A stretch of 64,000 nt of DNA from Trichlorobacter thiogenes (GTDB lineage Bacteria > Desulfobacterota > Desulfuromonadia > Geobacterales > Pseudopelobacteraceae), in assembly GCF_900167465.1 (NCBI RefSeq), contig NZ_FUWR01000004.1, positions 123,115 to 187,114 on the forward strand, in the 5' to 3' direction. Both the position numbers and the translations under genes were made by a program. This document shows positions 8,118 through 18,291 of this stretch, one piece after another (position 1 is the first letter of the stretch; every line of letters starts with the position of its first letter). The notes under the pieces were generated by a model. It saw only the letters and a program-made list of their open reading frames with translations. It was not told where the DNA came from and did not search any database.

Positions 8118-10565
8118 ATGGTCACTCTGACGATAGATGACAAGCAGGTATCAGTAGAAAAGGATGCAACGATTTATGACGCTGCCAAAGCAGCTGGCGT
8201 CAACATTCCGATCCTTTGCCATGACAAGAAGCTGAAGCCCTTTGGCGCCTGCCGTATGTGCCTGGTTGAGGTTGAGCAGATGAAAGGGCGTTTGATCCCT
8301 GCCTGCACCACACCAGTTACCGAAGGTATGATCGTCCGTAGCAGTACACCACCGGTTGAGAAAGCTCGTAAGCTGGTTTTGGAACTGTTGATGCTCAACC
8401 ACCCGCTCGATTGTCCGGTCTGTGACAAAGGCGGCGATTGCGAACTGCAAAACCTTGCCTATGATCATAAAGTCAATTCAAACCGTTTGGCTGATGAAAA
8501 ATTTCATCATGAAATTGACTATAACAACCCACTGATTGAGCGCGATCAGAACCGCTGCGTACTTTGCGGCAAATGTGTTCGTATCTGTGATGAAATTGTG
8601 GCTCGCGGAGCGCTGACCTTTATCAGCCGGGGTATCGAAACCACTATTGGTACTGAGTTTGATGGTCCGCTCAGCTGCGAGTTCTGCGGTTCCTGTATTT
8701 CCGTCTGCCCGGTTGGTGCGTTACTTGCCCGTCCTTTCAAGTTTAAGTCCCGTTTCTGGGCAATGACCAAGAAAAAGTCAGTCTGTGGTTACTGTGGCAC
8801 CGGTTGCAACGTGACCCTGGGTGTTAAGGACAATAAAGTTCTGACTACGGTGTATGACGAAAACCAGGGCTTCCATAATGGTCAGCTCTGCGTTCGTGGT
8901 CGTTTTGGCTATCAATTCATCAGCTCTGACAAGCGCCTGAAAACTCCTCTGATTCGTAAGAATGATCAGCTGGTTGAAGCTGGCTGGGATGAAGCTCTAG
9001 CACTGGTGGCTGAGCGTCTGAAAGGTGCCGGTTCTGCTGCTGCCGCACTTGCAACTCCGCGCATGACCAATGAAGAACTTGTTTTGTTAAAGCAGTTGAT
9101 GACCCAACAGGTTGGTTCACAGAATATTGATCATTCAGCTGGCTATGGCCATGCTGCAGTCTCAGAAGGTCTTGGTAAAAGTCTTGGTGTTGCCGCATCC
9201 TCAGCAACTATTCTTGATATCCAGAAAAGTGACCTGATTCTTGCTATCAAGACTGATGTCTATGAAACCCACCCGGTGGTTGGTTTTGAAATCAACATGG
9301 CTGTCAAGAATAAAGGTATCAAGCTGCAGATCATCTCCGACAAGCGCGGTAAACTGTCCCGCCTGCCTGGTGCTAATCTGCTGCTCAACAAGCCGGGCAG
9401 TGATGTCGCCTTGCTGAATGCTGTTGCAAAGGTACTGCTTGACGAAAATCTAGCTGTTACACCCGCCACACCTGAGCTGGCTGCTGCTCTGAATGACTTT
9501 ACCCCAGAGAAAGTTGCCGAGCTTACCGGTGTTGCTGCTGATGCCATACGTGATCTGGCTCGAGCCTATGCCGCTGCTGAGAAGGCCATTATTCTCTTTA
9601 CTTCCGGTCTTGCATATCCTGGTGCGGATGCACAGTTGGCCCATGCTGCCGCTAACCTGGCAATTCTGGGTGGTAAGCTGGGTAAAGAAGGGTCTGGTAT
9701 TCTTGCCCTGCAGGAAAAGAATAACAGCCAGGGCGCACTTGATGTCGGTTTTGTCCCAGGACAAGGCGGTCTGGATGCGCAGCAGATTCTTGCTGGCTGT
9801 TCAGCTGGCAGTATCAAGACACTGTTGATTGCAGGCGAGAATCCGGTTGTTTCCTATCCGGCTCAGGCCCAGGTTAAAAAGGCCCTTGATGCAGTTGAGT
9901 TTTTGGTTGTGGCCGACCTGTTCCTGACAGAAACAGCCCAGATGGCTGACGTTGTGTTGCCTGTTTGTTCCTATGCAGAAAAAGCAGGCACCTTCACAGC
10001 AACAGACCGTAGAGTACAAAAAATATCTGCTGCCATTCCGGCTGTAGGTCAGAGTAAGCCTGAATTTCAGGTCTATGGTGAACTGATCAGCTTACTTGGC
10101 GGCCAACCTGCTGCTACCCAGGCAGAGGCATTTGCTCAGATCGCTGCCTACGCAGGCATTTCATACGCTGAACTTGGAGAAGGTGGTGCATTTGCCGCTG
10201 TCAAGCTGCAGCCAGTTCAGGTTGTACCTAAGGTTGTAACCGTGGCTGTTGACGCAGGCAAGTTTGCCCTGTTAACCGGTGCTGCCCTCTATCACTGTGG
10301 AACCATGTCACTCTATGGTGAGGGTACGGTCTCTGTCTGTGGCGAAGCGTATGTCGAAATATCCCGCAACGACGCAGCTAAGATGAATATTTCAGAAGGT
10401 GCTGAAGTAAAGTTAACCTCCTCAACTGGTACGGTTTCAGTAAAGGCCCGTATTTCACCACGGATGTCAGAGGGGGTTGCTTTTGCTCCCTACCACTTTG
10501 CTGAGGCATCAATTAATACAGTCTGGTCTGGTGCTGCTGTAACTGGCGTAACCATTTCCAAGTAA
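8118..10565 (+). CDS. nuoG: NADH-quinone oxidoreductase subunit G
   Basis: An 815-residue iron-sulfur and molybdopterin-fold protein. Order: plant-type [2Fe-2S] domain (ILCHDKKLKPFGACRMCLVE), the His/Cys-ligated [4Fe-4S] region (about residues 85-125, LDCPVCDKGGDCELQ), a two-[4Fe-4S] ferredoxin region (CVLCGKCVRICDE and CEFCGSCISVCPVGAL), then a molybdopterin-oxidoreductase-like domain opening with CGYCGTGCN. The C-terminal half is alanine-rich and divergent. It extends the electron wire from NuoF towards NuoI. A formate dehydrogenase-like alpha subunit has a similar outline, but the operon context decides. Confidence 0.95.
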   Translation: MVTLTIDDKQVSVEKDATIYDAAKAAGVNIPILCHDKKLKPFGACRMCLVEVEQMKGRLIPACTTPVTEGMIVRSSTPPVEKARKLVLELLMLNHPLDCPVCDKGGDCELQNLAYDHKVNSNRLADEKFHHEIDYNNPLIERDQNRCVLCGKCVRICDEIVARGALTFISRGIETTIGTEFDGPLSCEFCGSCISVCPVGALLARPFKFKSRFWAMTKKKSVCGYCGTGCNVTLGVKDNKVLTTVYDENQGFHNGQLCVRGRFGYQFISSDKRLKTPLIRKNDQLVEAGWDEALALVAERLKGAGSAAAALATPRMTNEELVLLKQLMTQQVGSQNIDHSAGYGHAAVSEGLGKSLGVAASSATILDIQKSDLILAIKTDVYETHPVVGFEINMAVKNKGIKLQIISDKRGKLSRLPGANLLLNKPGSDVALLNAVAKVLLDENLAVTPATPELAAALNDFTPEKVAELTGVAADAIRDLARAYAAAEKAIILFTSGLAYPGADAQLAHAAANLAILGGKLGKEGSGILALQEKNNSQGALDVGFVPGQGGLDAQQILAGCSAGSIKTLLIAGENPVVSYPAQAQVKKALDAVEFLVVADLFLTETAQMADVVLPVCSYAEKAGTFTATDRRVQKISAAIPAVGQSKPEFQVYGELISLLGGQPAATQAEAFAQIAAYAGISYAELGEGGAFAAVKLQPVQVVPKVVTVAVDAGKFALLTGAALYHCGTMSLYGEGTVSVCGEAYVEISRNDAAKMNISEGAEVKLTSSTGTVSVKARISPRMSEGVAFAPYHFAEASINTVWSGAAVTGVTISK

Positions 10566-10610
10566 CGATTTGTCTGAGTCTTAACGCTACCAGAGAAGGA
10601 AGAGGGACCG

Positions 10611-11705
10611 ATGGGAATCGAGATTCTAGGACTGCCGCTGTACTACTACATCGCCATGGTGGCCAAGGTATTGATCGCGTTTGTATTCGTGCTTCTGACC
10701 GTGGCCTATGCGACCTATGCCGAGCGTAAGATTATCGGCTGGATGCAGGTGCGGATCGGACCGAACCGGACAGGCCCAATGGGCTTATTGCAACCGATTG
10801 CTGATGGTTTGAAGCTCTTTTTCAAGGAAGAGATCATACCTGCAGAGGCAAACAAGTTTGCATTCCTGCTTGCTCCACTGGTTGCTCTGATTCCGGCTTT
10901 CATTACGTTCGCTGTCATTCCGTTTGGCGACACAATCAAGATCTTCGGCTATGATGTGCCGTTGCAGATTGTTGGCTACTATGATGCCGGTGTCGGTAAA
11001 GTGGTGGATATGAATGTCGGCGTACTGTATGTGCTTGCCATGTCTTCACTGGGCGTATACGGCATCGTTCTGGCTGGCTGGGCATCAAACAGCAAATACT
11101 CATTGATTGGTGGTCTGCGTTCTTCAGCACAGATGATCTCCTACGAGCTTGCTGCTGGTCTGGCTATTATCCCGGTCTTTATGCTTGTTGAATCACTATC
11201 ACTGCAGGAGATTATCAAGGCTCAGGCAGGCATGAAGTGGTTTATCTGGAACAGCCCGATGACCTTTGTCGCAGGTATGATCTTCTACGTTGCGACGCTG
11301 GCTGAAGTCAACCGGACACCTTTTGACCTTCCCGAGGCAGAGACAGAGCTTGTTTCCGGTTTCTGTACTGAATACTCTTCAATGAAGTACGCCATGTTCT
11401 TCATGGCAGAGTATGCCAACATGGTTACCGTAAGTGCTGTGATGGTAACCCTGTTCCTTGGCGGCTGGGATGGGCCTTTTGTCAGCGCAATTCCTTGGCT
11501 TTCACCGCTCTACTTTATTGCCAAGGTATATTTCCTGATGTTCCTGGCCATGTGGATCAGGGCTACCCTGCCACGCTACCGCTATGACCAGCTGATGCAT
11601 CTTGGCTGGAAGGTGATGTTGCCAACAACGCTGGCATTGATTGTCGTAACTGCTGTTGCCGGTCACTTTGGCTTCTATACCTTTAGCGGGTTGTTCGGAA
11701 ACTAG
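10611..11705 (+). CDS. nuoH: NADH-quinone oxidoreductase subunit H
   Basis: A 364-residue membrane subunit with about eight helices, lining the quinone-access channel between peripheral and membrane arms. Seen: the AERKIIGWMQVRIGPNRTGPMGLLQPIADGLKLFFKE signature (residues about 38-75, quoted here only as family landmark RIGPNRTGP) and EVNRTPFDLPEAETELVSGF, the diagnostic acidic loop. A strong ribosome binding site (GAAGGAAGAGG) precedes the ATG. Confidence 0.97.
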   Translation: MGIEILGLPLYYYIAMVAKVLIAFVFVLLTVAYATYAERKIIGWMQVRIGPNRTGPMGLLQPIADGLKLFFKEEIIPAEANKFAFLLAPLVALIPAFITFAVIPFGDTIKIFGYDVPLQIVGYYDAGVGKVVDMNVGVLYVLAMSSLGVYGIVLAGWASNSKYSLIGGLRSSAQMISYELAAGLAIIPVFMLVESLSLQEIIKAQAGMKWFIWNSPMTFVAGMIFYVATLAEVNRTPFDLPEAETELVSGFCTEYSSMKYAMFFMAEYANMVTVSAVMVTLFLGGWDGPFVSAIPWLSPLYFIAKVYFLMFLAMWIRATLPRYRYDQLMHLGWKVMLPTTLALIVVTAVAGHFGFYTFSGLFGN

Positions 11706-11765
11706 ATTACGCTGTTACCTTCTGAGCTAACAAAGAACTAATAGTACTAAATAAAGGACGACGTT

Positions 11766-12173
11766 ATGCCGAATCCGTTTACGCCAATAATGCAAGGAAT
11801 GAAAATTACGCTGGGACACGTGTTCAAAAAACCGGTCACACTCATGTACCCTGATGAGCGTCCCAAGGTAGCTGAGCGTTTCCGTGGCCTGCATGCCCTT
11901 AAGGTTTCTCATAATAAGGCCAAGTGTGTTGCCTGTTATCTTTGCCCGACGGTCTGTCCTGCTAAATGTATTACTGTTGAAGCAGGTGAAGATGCAAATC
12001 ACGATAAGTTTGCTGCAAAATATGAAATCGACATGCTGCGCTGTATCTTCTGCGGCTACTGTGTAGAGGCCTGTCCGGTCGATGCACTGAAGATGACTGG
12101 CGAGTTTGAATTAGCCAACTATCGCCGTGAAGATTTTGTTTTTACCAAGGAACGACTTTTAGAAAAGAAATAA
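11766..12173 (+). CDS. nuoI: NADH-quinone oxidoreductase subunit I (2[4Fe-4S])
   Basis: A 135-residue ferredoxin-like subunit carrying clusters N6a and N6b. The two cysteine motifs are CVACYLCPTVCPAKC and CIFCGYCVEACPVDA. It passes electrons from NuoG to NuoB. The N-terminal region (HVFKKPVTLMYPDERP) matches the conserved membrane-anchoring segment of the family. Confidence 0.97.
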   Translation: MPNPFTPIMQGMKITLGHVFKKPVTLMYPDERPKVAERFRGLHALKVSHNKAKCVACYLCPTVCPAKCITVEAGEDANHDKFAAKYEIDMLRCIFCGYCVEACPVDALKMTGEFELANYRREDFVFTKERLLEKK

Positions 12174-12186
12174 AGGAGCGCTGTAC

Positions 12187-12699
12187 ATGGACATCTCATC
12201 CGTCTTCTTTGCCCTCGTCACTGTAGTGGCCATAGTATCGGCCCTGATGGTCGTGACCTGCAAGAACCCGATCAACAGTGCGCTCTCTCTGGTGCTGACG
12301 TTCTTCTGCCTGGCTACCTACTATGCCATGCTGAACGCTCCCTTTATGGCCGCTGTCCAGATCATCGTCTACGCCGGTGCCATCATGGTCTTGATTGTGT
12401 TTACCATCATGCTGCTGAACATCCGGGTCGATGCGAACAAAAAAGGTTCACACCAGGTTGCCCTTGGTAGCGTCATGGGTATTGTTACACTGTTGCTGAC
12501 AGGTCTCATCCTGACTCGCGGCAAGGTGTCGCAACCGGTTGGTGGTATTACCTCAGACATGATCAATAAACTTGGTCATACCGAATTGATCGGTAAGGTT
12601 ATGTTCACCGACTTCCTGCTTCCATTTGAAGTCACATCGATCCTGCTGCTGGTTGCCATTGTCGGCGCAGTGATCCTGGCCAAGAGAAAACTTTCCTAG
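12187..12699 (+). CDS. nuoJ: NADH-quinone oxidoreductase subunit J
   Basis: A 170-residue membrane subunit with five predicted helices. The conserved third helix, with [21 protein letters not shown], is seen around residues 55-75 and contains the pi-bulge region of the proton pathway. It starts 13 bases after nuoI and ends 13 bases before nuoK. Confidence 0.96.
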   Translation: MDISSVFFALVTVVAIVSALMVVTCKNPINSALSLVLTFFCLATYYAMLNAPFMAAVQIIVYAGAIMVLIVFTIMLLNIRVDANKKGSHQVALGSVMGIVTLLLTGLILTRGKVSQPVGGITSDMINKLGHTELIGKVMFTDFLLPFEVTSILLLVAIVGAVILAKRKLS

Positions 12700-12712
12700 A
12701 GGTGTCGTAACC

Positions 12713-13015
12713 ATGGATAATCTGAACAACTATCTTATTGTCAGCGCCGTTTTATTCTCCATCGGCACCATCGGGGTCTTAACCCGTAAAAATGCCATTG
12801 TTATGTTCATGTGTATTGAACTGATGTTGAATGCCGTAAACCTGACTTTTGTCGCCTTTTCACGCCACCTTGGCAACCTTGACGGGCAGATCTTCGTGTT
12901 CTTTATCATGACCGTTGCTGCTGCCGAGGCTGCTGTCGGCCTTGCGATGTTTATCGCCTTCTTCAACAATCGCGAATCAATTGATATTGATGATGCCAAC
13001 CTGATGAAGTGGTAG
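12713..13015 (+). CDS. nuoK: NADH-quinone oxidoreductase subunit K
   Basis: A 100-residue, three-helix membrane subunit related to MrpC. The two conserved buried glutamates appear in [12 protein letters not shown] and in the third helix [16 protein letters not shown]. Normal length. Confidence 0.97.
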   Translation: MDNLNNYLIVSAVLFSIGTIGVLTRKNAIVMFMCIELMLNAVNLTFVAFSRHLGNLDGQIFVFFIMTVAAAEAAVGLAMFIAFFNNRESIDIDDANLMKW

Positions 13016-13081
13016 TCGGCTTGCAGCATTAAGCAATAGTCCTAATTTGAACCTGTAATGACGAGATAAAGGAGTAGCTCA

Positions 13082-15085
13082 ATGTTCGACAATGTGTGGC
13101 TGATACCACTGTTTCCCCTGATCGGTTTTTTAATTAACGGTCTACTTGGGAAAAAGATCAAGAACGAGACGATCATAGGTAGCATCGGTGCTCTTGCCGT
13201 GTTCTCATCTTTCATCGTGTCGGTTATGACCTTCATCAAGCTGATCGGTCTTCCGTCGGCAGAACGGTCTGTAAACATCAAGATCTTCACTTGGATGACA
13301 GCAGGTACGTTCAATGCTGACATTGCCTTCCTGATTGACCCACTTTCTTGCTTGATGCTGCTGGTGGTGACTGGTATCGGTACCCTGATACACATCTACT
13401 CCATTGGCTACATGCATGGTGAAGAAGGATTCTATCGCTTCTTCGCGTATCTCAACCTGTTCGTTTTCTCAATGCTACTGTTGGTAACTGGTAATAACCT
13501 GTTGCTGATGTTTGTTGGCTGGGAGGGTGTTGGTCTCTGTTCGTACCTGTTGATCGGCTATTACTTCCACAAGAAGTCTGCTGGCGATGCTGGTAAGAAG
13601 GCGTTTGTTATGAACCGGGTTGGTGACTTTGGCTTCCTGCTGGGTACCTTTACCCTTTTCTGGTGGCTTGGCCAAACCCACGGGATCTGGACCATTCAGT
13701 TTACCGAACTTGCTAAAAACGCAAATCTGTTCCCTACTGGTGGTGTGGTGACGGTTATTACACTCTGCTTCTTCTTGGGAGCTACCGGTAAATCAGCACA
13801 GATTCCGCTCTATACCTGGTTGCCTGACGCTATGGAAGGTCCTACACCGGTATCTGCTCTGATCCATGCTGCTACCATGGTTACTGCCGGTGTGTACATG
13901 ATCGCACGGATGAGCTATCTGTTCATTCGCTCCCCTGAAACCATGATGACTGTAGCTGTGATTGGCGCTTGTACAGCTTTCTTTGCTGCTACTATCGGTA
14001 CTGCCCAGAACGACATCAAACGTGTTCTTGCTTACTCAACAGTATCCCAGCTTGGTTACATGTTTTTAGCAATGGGTGTTGGTGCTTTTACTGCCGGCGT
14101 GTTCCACCTGATGACTCACGCTTTCTTTAAAGCCTGTCTGTTCCTTGGTTCAGGTGCTGTTATTCACTCCATGCATGGCGCACTGCATCATGTTCATTCA
14201 CATGACGATGCACAGGATATGCGTAACATGGGTGGTCTCAGCAAGTATATGCCAATGACCTATGGCACCTTTCTGGTTGCTACCATTGCCATTGCTGGTA
14301 TCCCCGGTTTCTCAGGCTTCTTCTCAAAGGACGAGATCCTGTGGCAGGCATTTGCTAACCCACTGCATGGTAGTCTTAATATGCTGCTTTGGGGGCTTGG
14401 CGCCTGTGCTGCCCTGATGACCGCCTTTTATATGTTCCGTCTGGTATTCATGACCTTCCACGGTACCTGCCGGATCAAGGCTGGCGCAGAGAAGCATCTG
14501 CATGAATCTCCCATGGTTATTGTGTTCCCGCTGATCGTGCTGGCTATTCTCTCCATGGTTGGTGGTTATATCGGTCTGCCAAAGCTGATTGGTGATCTGG
14601 TTGGTGGTATTCCAAACTATCTTGAACATTACCTCGAGCCTGTTTTTGCCAATGCCAATGCGTATATGCAGGCCCATACCCATCATGGTCATCACAGCCA
14701 TGCCCTTGAGTGGGGCTTGATGGGAACCTCTGTTGTCATTGCAGTGGTTGGTATCTGCACCGCATATGTGCTGTACATTGCAAGCCCTGAGATCCCAAAG
14801 AAGTTTACTGCTGCTTTCCCGGCTCTGCATCGTGCTGTCTATAACAAGTGGTATATCGATGAGCTGTATGATTTCATGCTTGTTAACCCTTGTAAGTCCC
14901 TTGGTCGTTTCCTCTGGAAAGGGTTTGATGTTCTGGTTGTTGACGGTATCGTTAACGGTGTTGCCCATGTGGTTATGGCGTTTGGTGGTGTAATCCGCTA
15001 CATGCAAACCGGTCAGATCTACAATTATGCCTGGTCAATGACCTTTGGTGTGGTTGTAATCATCGGCTACTACCTGTTCAAGTAA
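13082..15085 (+). CDS. nuoL: NADH-quinone oxidoreductase subunit L (antiporter-like)
   Basis: A 667-residue distal proton-pumping subunit of the Mrp-antiporter type, with the long lateral helix expected at the C terminus. Seen: FVGWEGVGLCSYLLIGYY, the lysine-containing GKSAQIPLYTWLPDAMEGPTPVSAL, and the HAFFKACLFLGSG helix. A histidine-rich loop (QAHTHHGHHSHALEWG, about residues 525-545) lies before the last part. Confidence 0.97.
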   Translation: MFDNVWLIPLFPLIGFLINGLLGKKIKNETIIGSIGALAVFSSFIVSVMTFIKLIGLPSAERSVNIKIFTWMTAGTFNADIAFLIDPLSCLMLLVVTGIGTLIHIYSIGYMHGEEGFYRFFAYLNLFVFSMLLLVTGNNLLLMFVGWEGVGLCSYLLIGYYFHKKSAGDAGKKAFVMNRVGDFGFLLGTFTLFWWLGQTHGIWTIQFTELAKNANLFPTGGVVTVITLCFFLGATGKSAQIPLYTWLPDAMEGPTPVSALIHAATMVTAGVYMIARMSYLFIRSPETMMTVAVIGACTAFFAATIGTAQNDIKRVLAYSTVSQLGYMFLAMGVGAFTAGVFHLMTHAFFKACLFLGSGAVIHSMHGALHHVHSHDDAQDMRNMGGLSKYMPMTYGTFLVATIAIAGIPGFSGFFSKDEILWQAFANPLHGSLNMLLWGLGACAALMTAFYMFRLVFMTFHGTCRIKAGAEKHLHESPMVIVFPLIVLAILSMVGGYIGLPKLIGDLVGGIPNYLEHYLEPVFANANAYMQAHTHHGHHSHALEWGLMGTSVVIAVVGICTAYVLYIASPEIPKKFTAAFPALHRAVYNKWYIDELYDFMLVNPCKSLGRFLWKGFDVLVVDGIVNGVAHVVMAFGGVIRYMQTGQIYNYAWSMTFGVVVIIGYYLFK

Positions 15086-15122
15086 TTAACCTTCTGTAAT
15101 TTGTACTAAAGGAGCAGATTCG

Positions 15123-16730
15123 ATGAGTAACATTCTGAGCGTGATGACCTTCCTACCCATCGTGGGGGTACTTCTGCTGCTCTTCATCCCGAAGGGGAGC
15201 AATGGAGCGCTGCGCAGTGTCGCCTTAGTGACCACCGTGGTTACATTTATAGCCAGTTTACCAATTTTAACCGGCTATCAAACCAACGCAGAGTATCAGT
15301 TTGTAGAGAATGTACCCTGGATTGCGGCTGGTCCCTTTGCCATGCGTTACAACATCGGCATTGACGGCATCAGTCTCTGGCTGGTCATTCTGACAACTTT
15401 TATTATGCCGATTGCAGTGCTCTCAACCTGGACTGCTGTTGAAGATAAGGTTAAAGAGTACATGATCTGTCTGCTGATTCTTGAGACAGCAATGCTTGGC
15501 GCCTTTATTTCACTCGACCTGTTTCTGTTCTACATCTTCTGGGAACTGATGCTGATTCCGATGTACTTCATGATCGGTATCTGGGGTGGCAAGAACCGTC
15601 TGTATGCAACGGTGAAGTTCTTCATTTATACCCTGGTAGGTTCGCTGCTGATGCTGGTAGCTCTGATTTACCTCTACTTCCTGGGGACAAAGACCGGTAT
15701 CACTGATTTCAGTCTGGTTCACTTCTTTGATCTCAAGATTGCCCCTGCAACACAAACCTGGCTCTTTGCTGCCTTTGCACTGGCTTTTGCTGTCAAGGTC
15801 CCCATGTTTCCGCTCCATACCTGGTTGCCAGATGCTCACACTGAGGCACCGACTGCAGGTTCGGTCATTCTGGCAGCTATCATGCTGAAGATGGGTACCT
15901 ACGGTTTTATCCGCTTTGCCATGCCGCTCTTCCCTGAAGCTACCCATCAGTTCACACCGCTGATTGCGACGCTTGCAGTAATCGGTATTATCTATGCGGC
16001 GCTTGTTGCAATGGTTCAAGAGGATGTAAAAAAGCTTGTTGCTTATTCCTCAGTTGCACACCTTGGATTTGTTATGCTTGGTCTGTTTGCACTGAACGAG
16101 CAAGGAGTAACCGGTGCATTGTTGCAGAACCTGAACCACGGTATCTCCACCGGCGCACTGTTCCTTATTGTTGGTTTCATTTACGAGCGTCGCCATACCC
16201 GTCTGATTACGGACTTTGGCGGCCTCTCCAAGCAGATGCCGATCTTTGCCGTCATCTTTATGATTGTTACCCTGTCATCAGTTGCTCTTCCTGGTACGAA
16301 CGGATTCGTAGGCGAGTTCCTGATTCTGGTTGGTGGTTTTGAAAGTAGCCTGCGTTGGTGGACAATCGTTGCCTCCAGCGGTGTTATCTTTGCTGCTGTC
16401 TATATGCTCTGGATGTTCCAGCGGGTCATGTTTGGCGAGCTGGACAATCCTAAGAATCAAGCGTTGCTGGATCTGAATGCCCGTGAAATTGCGATCATGG
16501 TTCCACTGCTGGTTATGATCTTTGTGCTGGGTGTCTACCCCAACCCCTTCATTGAAAAGATGACCCCTTCAATTAAGAAGGTGATTGCACATACCCGCAT
16601 TGAGCCAGTAACTACCGCCAAGGTAGCAGTACCTGCGGTTGCCCCGGCTGCTGAAGTTGCACCTGCTGATCATGCTGCACCGGTGCATCCTGTGACTGAA
16701 CCCGCCGCTGAAAAGCCGGCTGCCCACTAG
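15123..16730 (+). CDS. nuoM: NADH-quinone oxidoreductase subunit M (antiporter-like)
   Basis: A 535-residue proton-pumping membrane subunit with about 14 helices. Diagnostic stretches: YIFWELMLIPMYFMIG, the KVPMFPLHTWLPDAHTEAPT motif with its essential lysine, and LNHGISTGALFL. An Ala/Pro/Val-rich, helix-free tail of about 40 residues follows the last membrane helix; it is longer than in common NuoM proteins and of unknown use. Confidence 0.97.
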   Translation: MSNILSVMTFLPIVGVLLLLFIPKGSNGALRSVALVTTVVTFIASLPILTGYQTNAEYQFVENVPWIAAGPFAMRYNIGIDGISLWLVILTTFIMPIAVLSTWTAVEDKVKEYMICLLILETAMLGAFISLDLFLFYIFWELMLIPMYFMIGIWGGKNRLYATVKFFIYTLVGSLLMLVALIYLYFLGTKTGITDFSLVHFFDLKIAPATQTWLFAAFALAFAVKVPMFPLHTWLPDAHTEAPTAGSVILAAIMLKMGTYGFIRFAMPLFPEATHQFTPLIATLAVIGIIYAALVAMVQEDVKKLVAYSSVAHLGFVMLGLFALNEQGVTGALLQNLNHGISTGALFLIVGFIYERRHTRLITDFGGLSKQMPIFAVIFMIVTLSSVALPGTNGFVGEFLILVGGFESSLRWWTIVASSGVIFAAVYMLWMFQRVMFGELDNPKNQALLDLNAREIAIMVPLLVMIFVLGVYPNPFIEKMTPSIKKVIAHTRIEPVTTAKVAVPAVAPAAEVAPADHAAPVHPVTEPAAEKPAAH

Positions 16731-16762
16731 TTGAACGAGTTAATGCCCTGGAGGATTGTTAA

Positions 16763-18226
16763 ATGGATATCAATGTAGCTCAACTCTTTCAGACGATTAA
16801 CCTGAACGTCATCATGCCTGAGGTGATTCTCTCAGTGCTTGGTATGGCTCTTCTGCTGGTTAACGTCTTCGTTCCCTCCAAGTCTAAAGGCTACCTCGCC
16901 TGGCTGAGCTTGATCGGTATTATCGGTGCTGGCTTTGTTGCGGTAACTGGCTGGGGTACGACTGTTTCTAGCTTCAATGATTCAGTTGTGCAGGATAACT
17001 TTGCAATATTTTTCAAGATGATCTTCCTGCTGGCTGCAGGGCTTGCAGTCCTGATTAGTGATCAGTACATGTCTCGTGAAGATTGTAACCACGGTGAGCT
17101 GTATCCAATCATTCTGTTTACTACGGTTGGTATGATGTTAATGGCAGCTGCAACAGACCTGATGACAATTTTCCTCGGTCTGGAGCTGATGTCTATCTCG
17201 CTCTATGTATTGGCTGGCTTCAATCGTGACAGTATCAAATCCAATGAAGCAGGCATGAAATACTTCCTGCTGGGTGCCTTCTCAACCGGCTTCCTGCTCT
17301 ATGGTATGGCACTGATTTATGGTGTAACCGGAACCACCCGGATTGCAAAGATCGCTTCACTTGTTGTTCAGGTAGGCGGCGCTGGCAATACCATGTTGCT
17401 GATCGGCATGTTCTTGATGCTTACCGGCTTCCTGTTCAAGATTGCTGCTGCACCGTTCCATATGTGGACACCTGACGTCTATGAAGGTGCTCCAACCCCA
17501 ATGACGGCATTTATGTCTGCTGGTCCAAAAGCAGCCGGTTTTGCAACCATGCTGCGTCTGTTGCTGGTTGTTTTCCCTGCAATGAAGGCTGAGTGGTCTG
17601 ATCTGCTCTGGATTCTTGCTGTTCTGACCATGACCGTTGGTAACTTTACGGCACTTCGTCAGGACAACATCAAGCGGATGCTGGCGTATTCATCAATTGC
17701 ACATGCCGGTTACTGTCTGGTAGGTTTTGCATCAGGGACTGCTACAGGTACCTCAGGCATACTCTTCTATATGCTCTCTTACACCTTTATGAATATCGGT
17801 GCCTTTGCTGTTATTGTGCTGATTGGCAAAAAAGGTGAGCCTAACGGCACGGTTATGGATTATGCCGGACTTGGCCATAAGCGTCCATTACTTGCACTTG
17901 CGATGACTGTCTTTATGTTCTCTCTGGCAGGTATGCCGCCTACTGCTGGCTTCATCGGTAAATTCTACCTGTTCTCTGGCGCTGTAGAGGCTGGCTACAT
18001 CTGGTTGGCAATCATCGGTGTGCTGAATAGTGCTGCCTCCGTATACTATTACCTGCGTGTGATTGTGTTCATGTACTTCAAGCCAGGCGAAGAGGAGTTT
18101 GACTGGTTTACTATCTCTGCTCCGGTAGCGCTTGCTCTGGTCGTTTCTGCCGCTGGTTCGTTGATCCCTGGTGTTATTCCTTCATTGCTGCTTCAGTTTG
18201 CTCAGCAGGCTGTTAAACTTATTTAG
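16763..18226 (+). CDS. nuoN: NADH-quinone oxidoreductase subunit N (antiporter-like)
   Basis: A 487-residue antiporter-like membrane subunit and last gene of the operon. Family stretches seen are GLELMSISLYVLAGF, KIAAAPFHMWTPDVYEGAPTP and KRMLAYSSIAHAGY. The length is normal. A strong hairpin terminator begins 26 bases after the stop codon, closing an operon of about 15 kb. Confidence 0.97.
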   Translation: MDINVAQLFQTINLNVIMPEVILSVLGMALLLVNVFVPSKSKGYLAWLSLIGIIGAGFVAVTGWGTTVSSFNDSVVQDNFAIFFKMIFLLAAGLAVLISDQYMSREDCNHGELYPIILFTTVGMMLMAAATDLMTIFLGLELMSISLYVLAGFNRDSIKSNEAGMKYFLLGAFSTGFLLYGMALIYGVTGTTRIAKIASLVVQVGGAGNTMLLIGMFLMLTGFLFKIAAAPFHMWTPDVYEGAPTPMTAFMSAGPKAAGFATMLRLLLVVFPAMKAEWSDLLWILAVLTMTVGNFTALRQDNIKRMLAYSSIAHAGYCLVGFASGTATGTSGILFYMLSYTFMNIGAFAVIVLIGKKGEPNGTVMDYAGLGHKRPLLALAMTVFMFSLAGMPPTAGFIGKFYLFSGAVEAGYIWLAIIGVLNSAASVYYYLRVIVFMYFKPGEEEFDWFTISAPVALALVVSAAGSLIPGVIPSLLLQFAQQAVKLI

Positions 18227-18251
18227 CAGTAGTTGGGGATAGGGTTGTAAT

Positions 18252-18287
18252 AGAAAAGGCGCTACCGGTAACGGTAGCGCCTTTTCT
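18252..18287 (+). terminator. Terminator of the nuo operon
   Basis: A perfect 16-base stem (AGAAAAGGCGCTACCG at 18252-18267 and its complement at 18272-18287) with a GTAA loop. The 3' arm contains the TTTT run. It also faces the minus-strand tRNA cluster and may stop transcription in both directions. Confidence 0.85.
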
Positions 18288-18291
18288 GGTT

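Noticed and set aside
14324..15007. 227-codon frame antisense to nuoL
   Set aside because: A shadow frame of a certain gene, rich in His and Thr from reversed hydrophobic codons.
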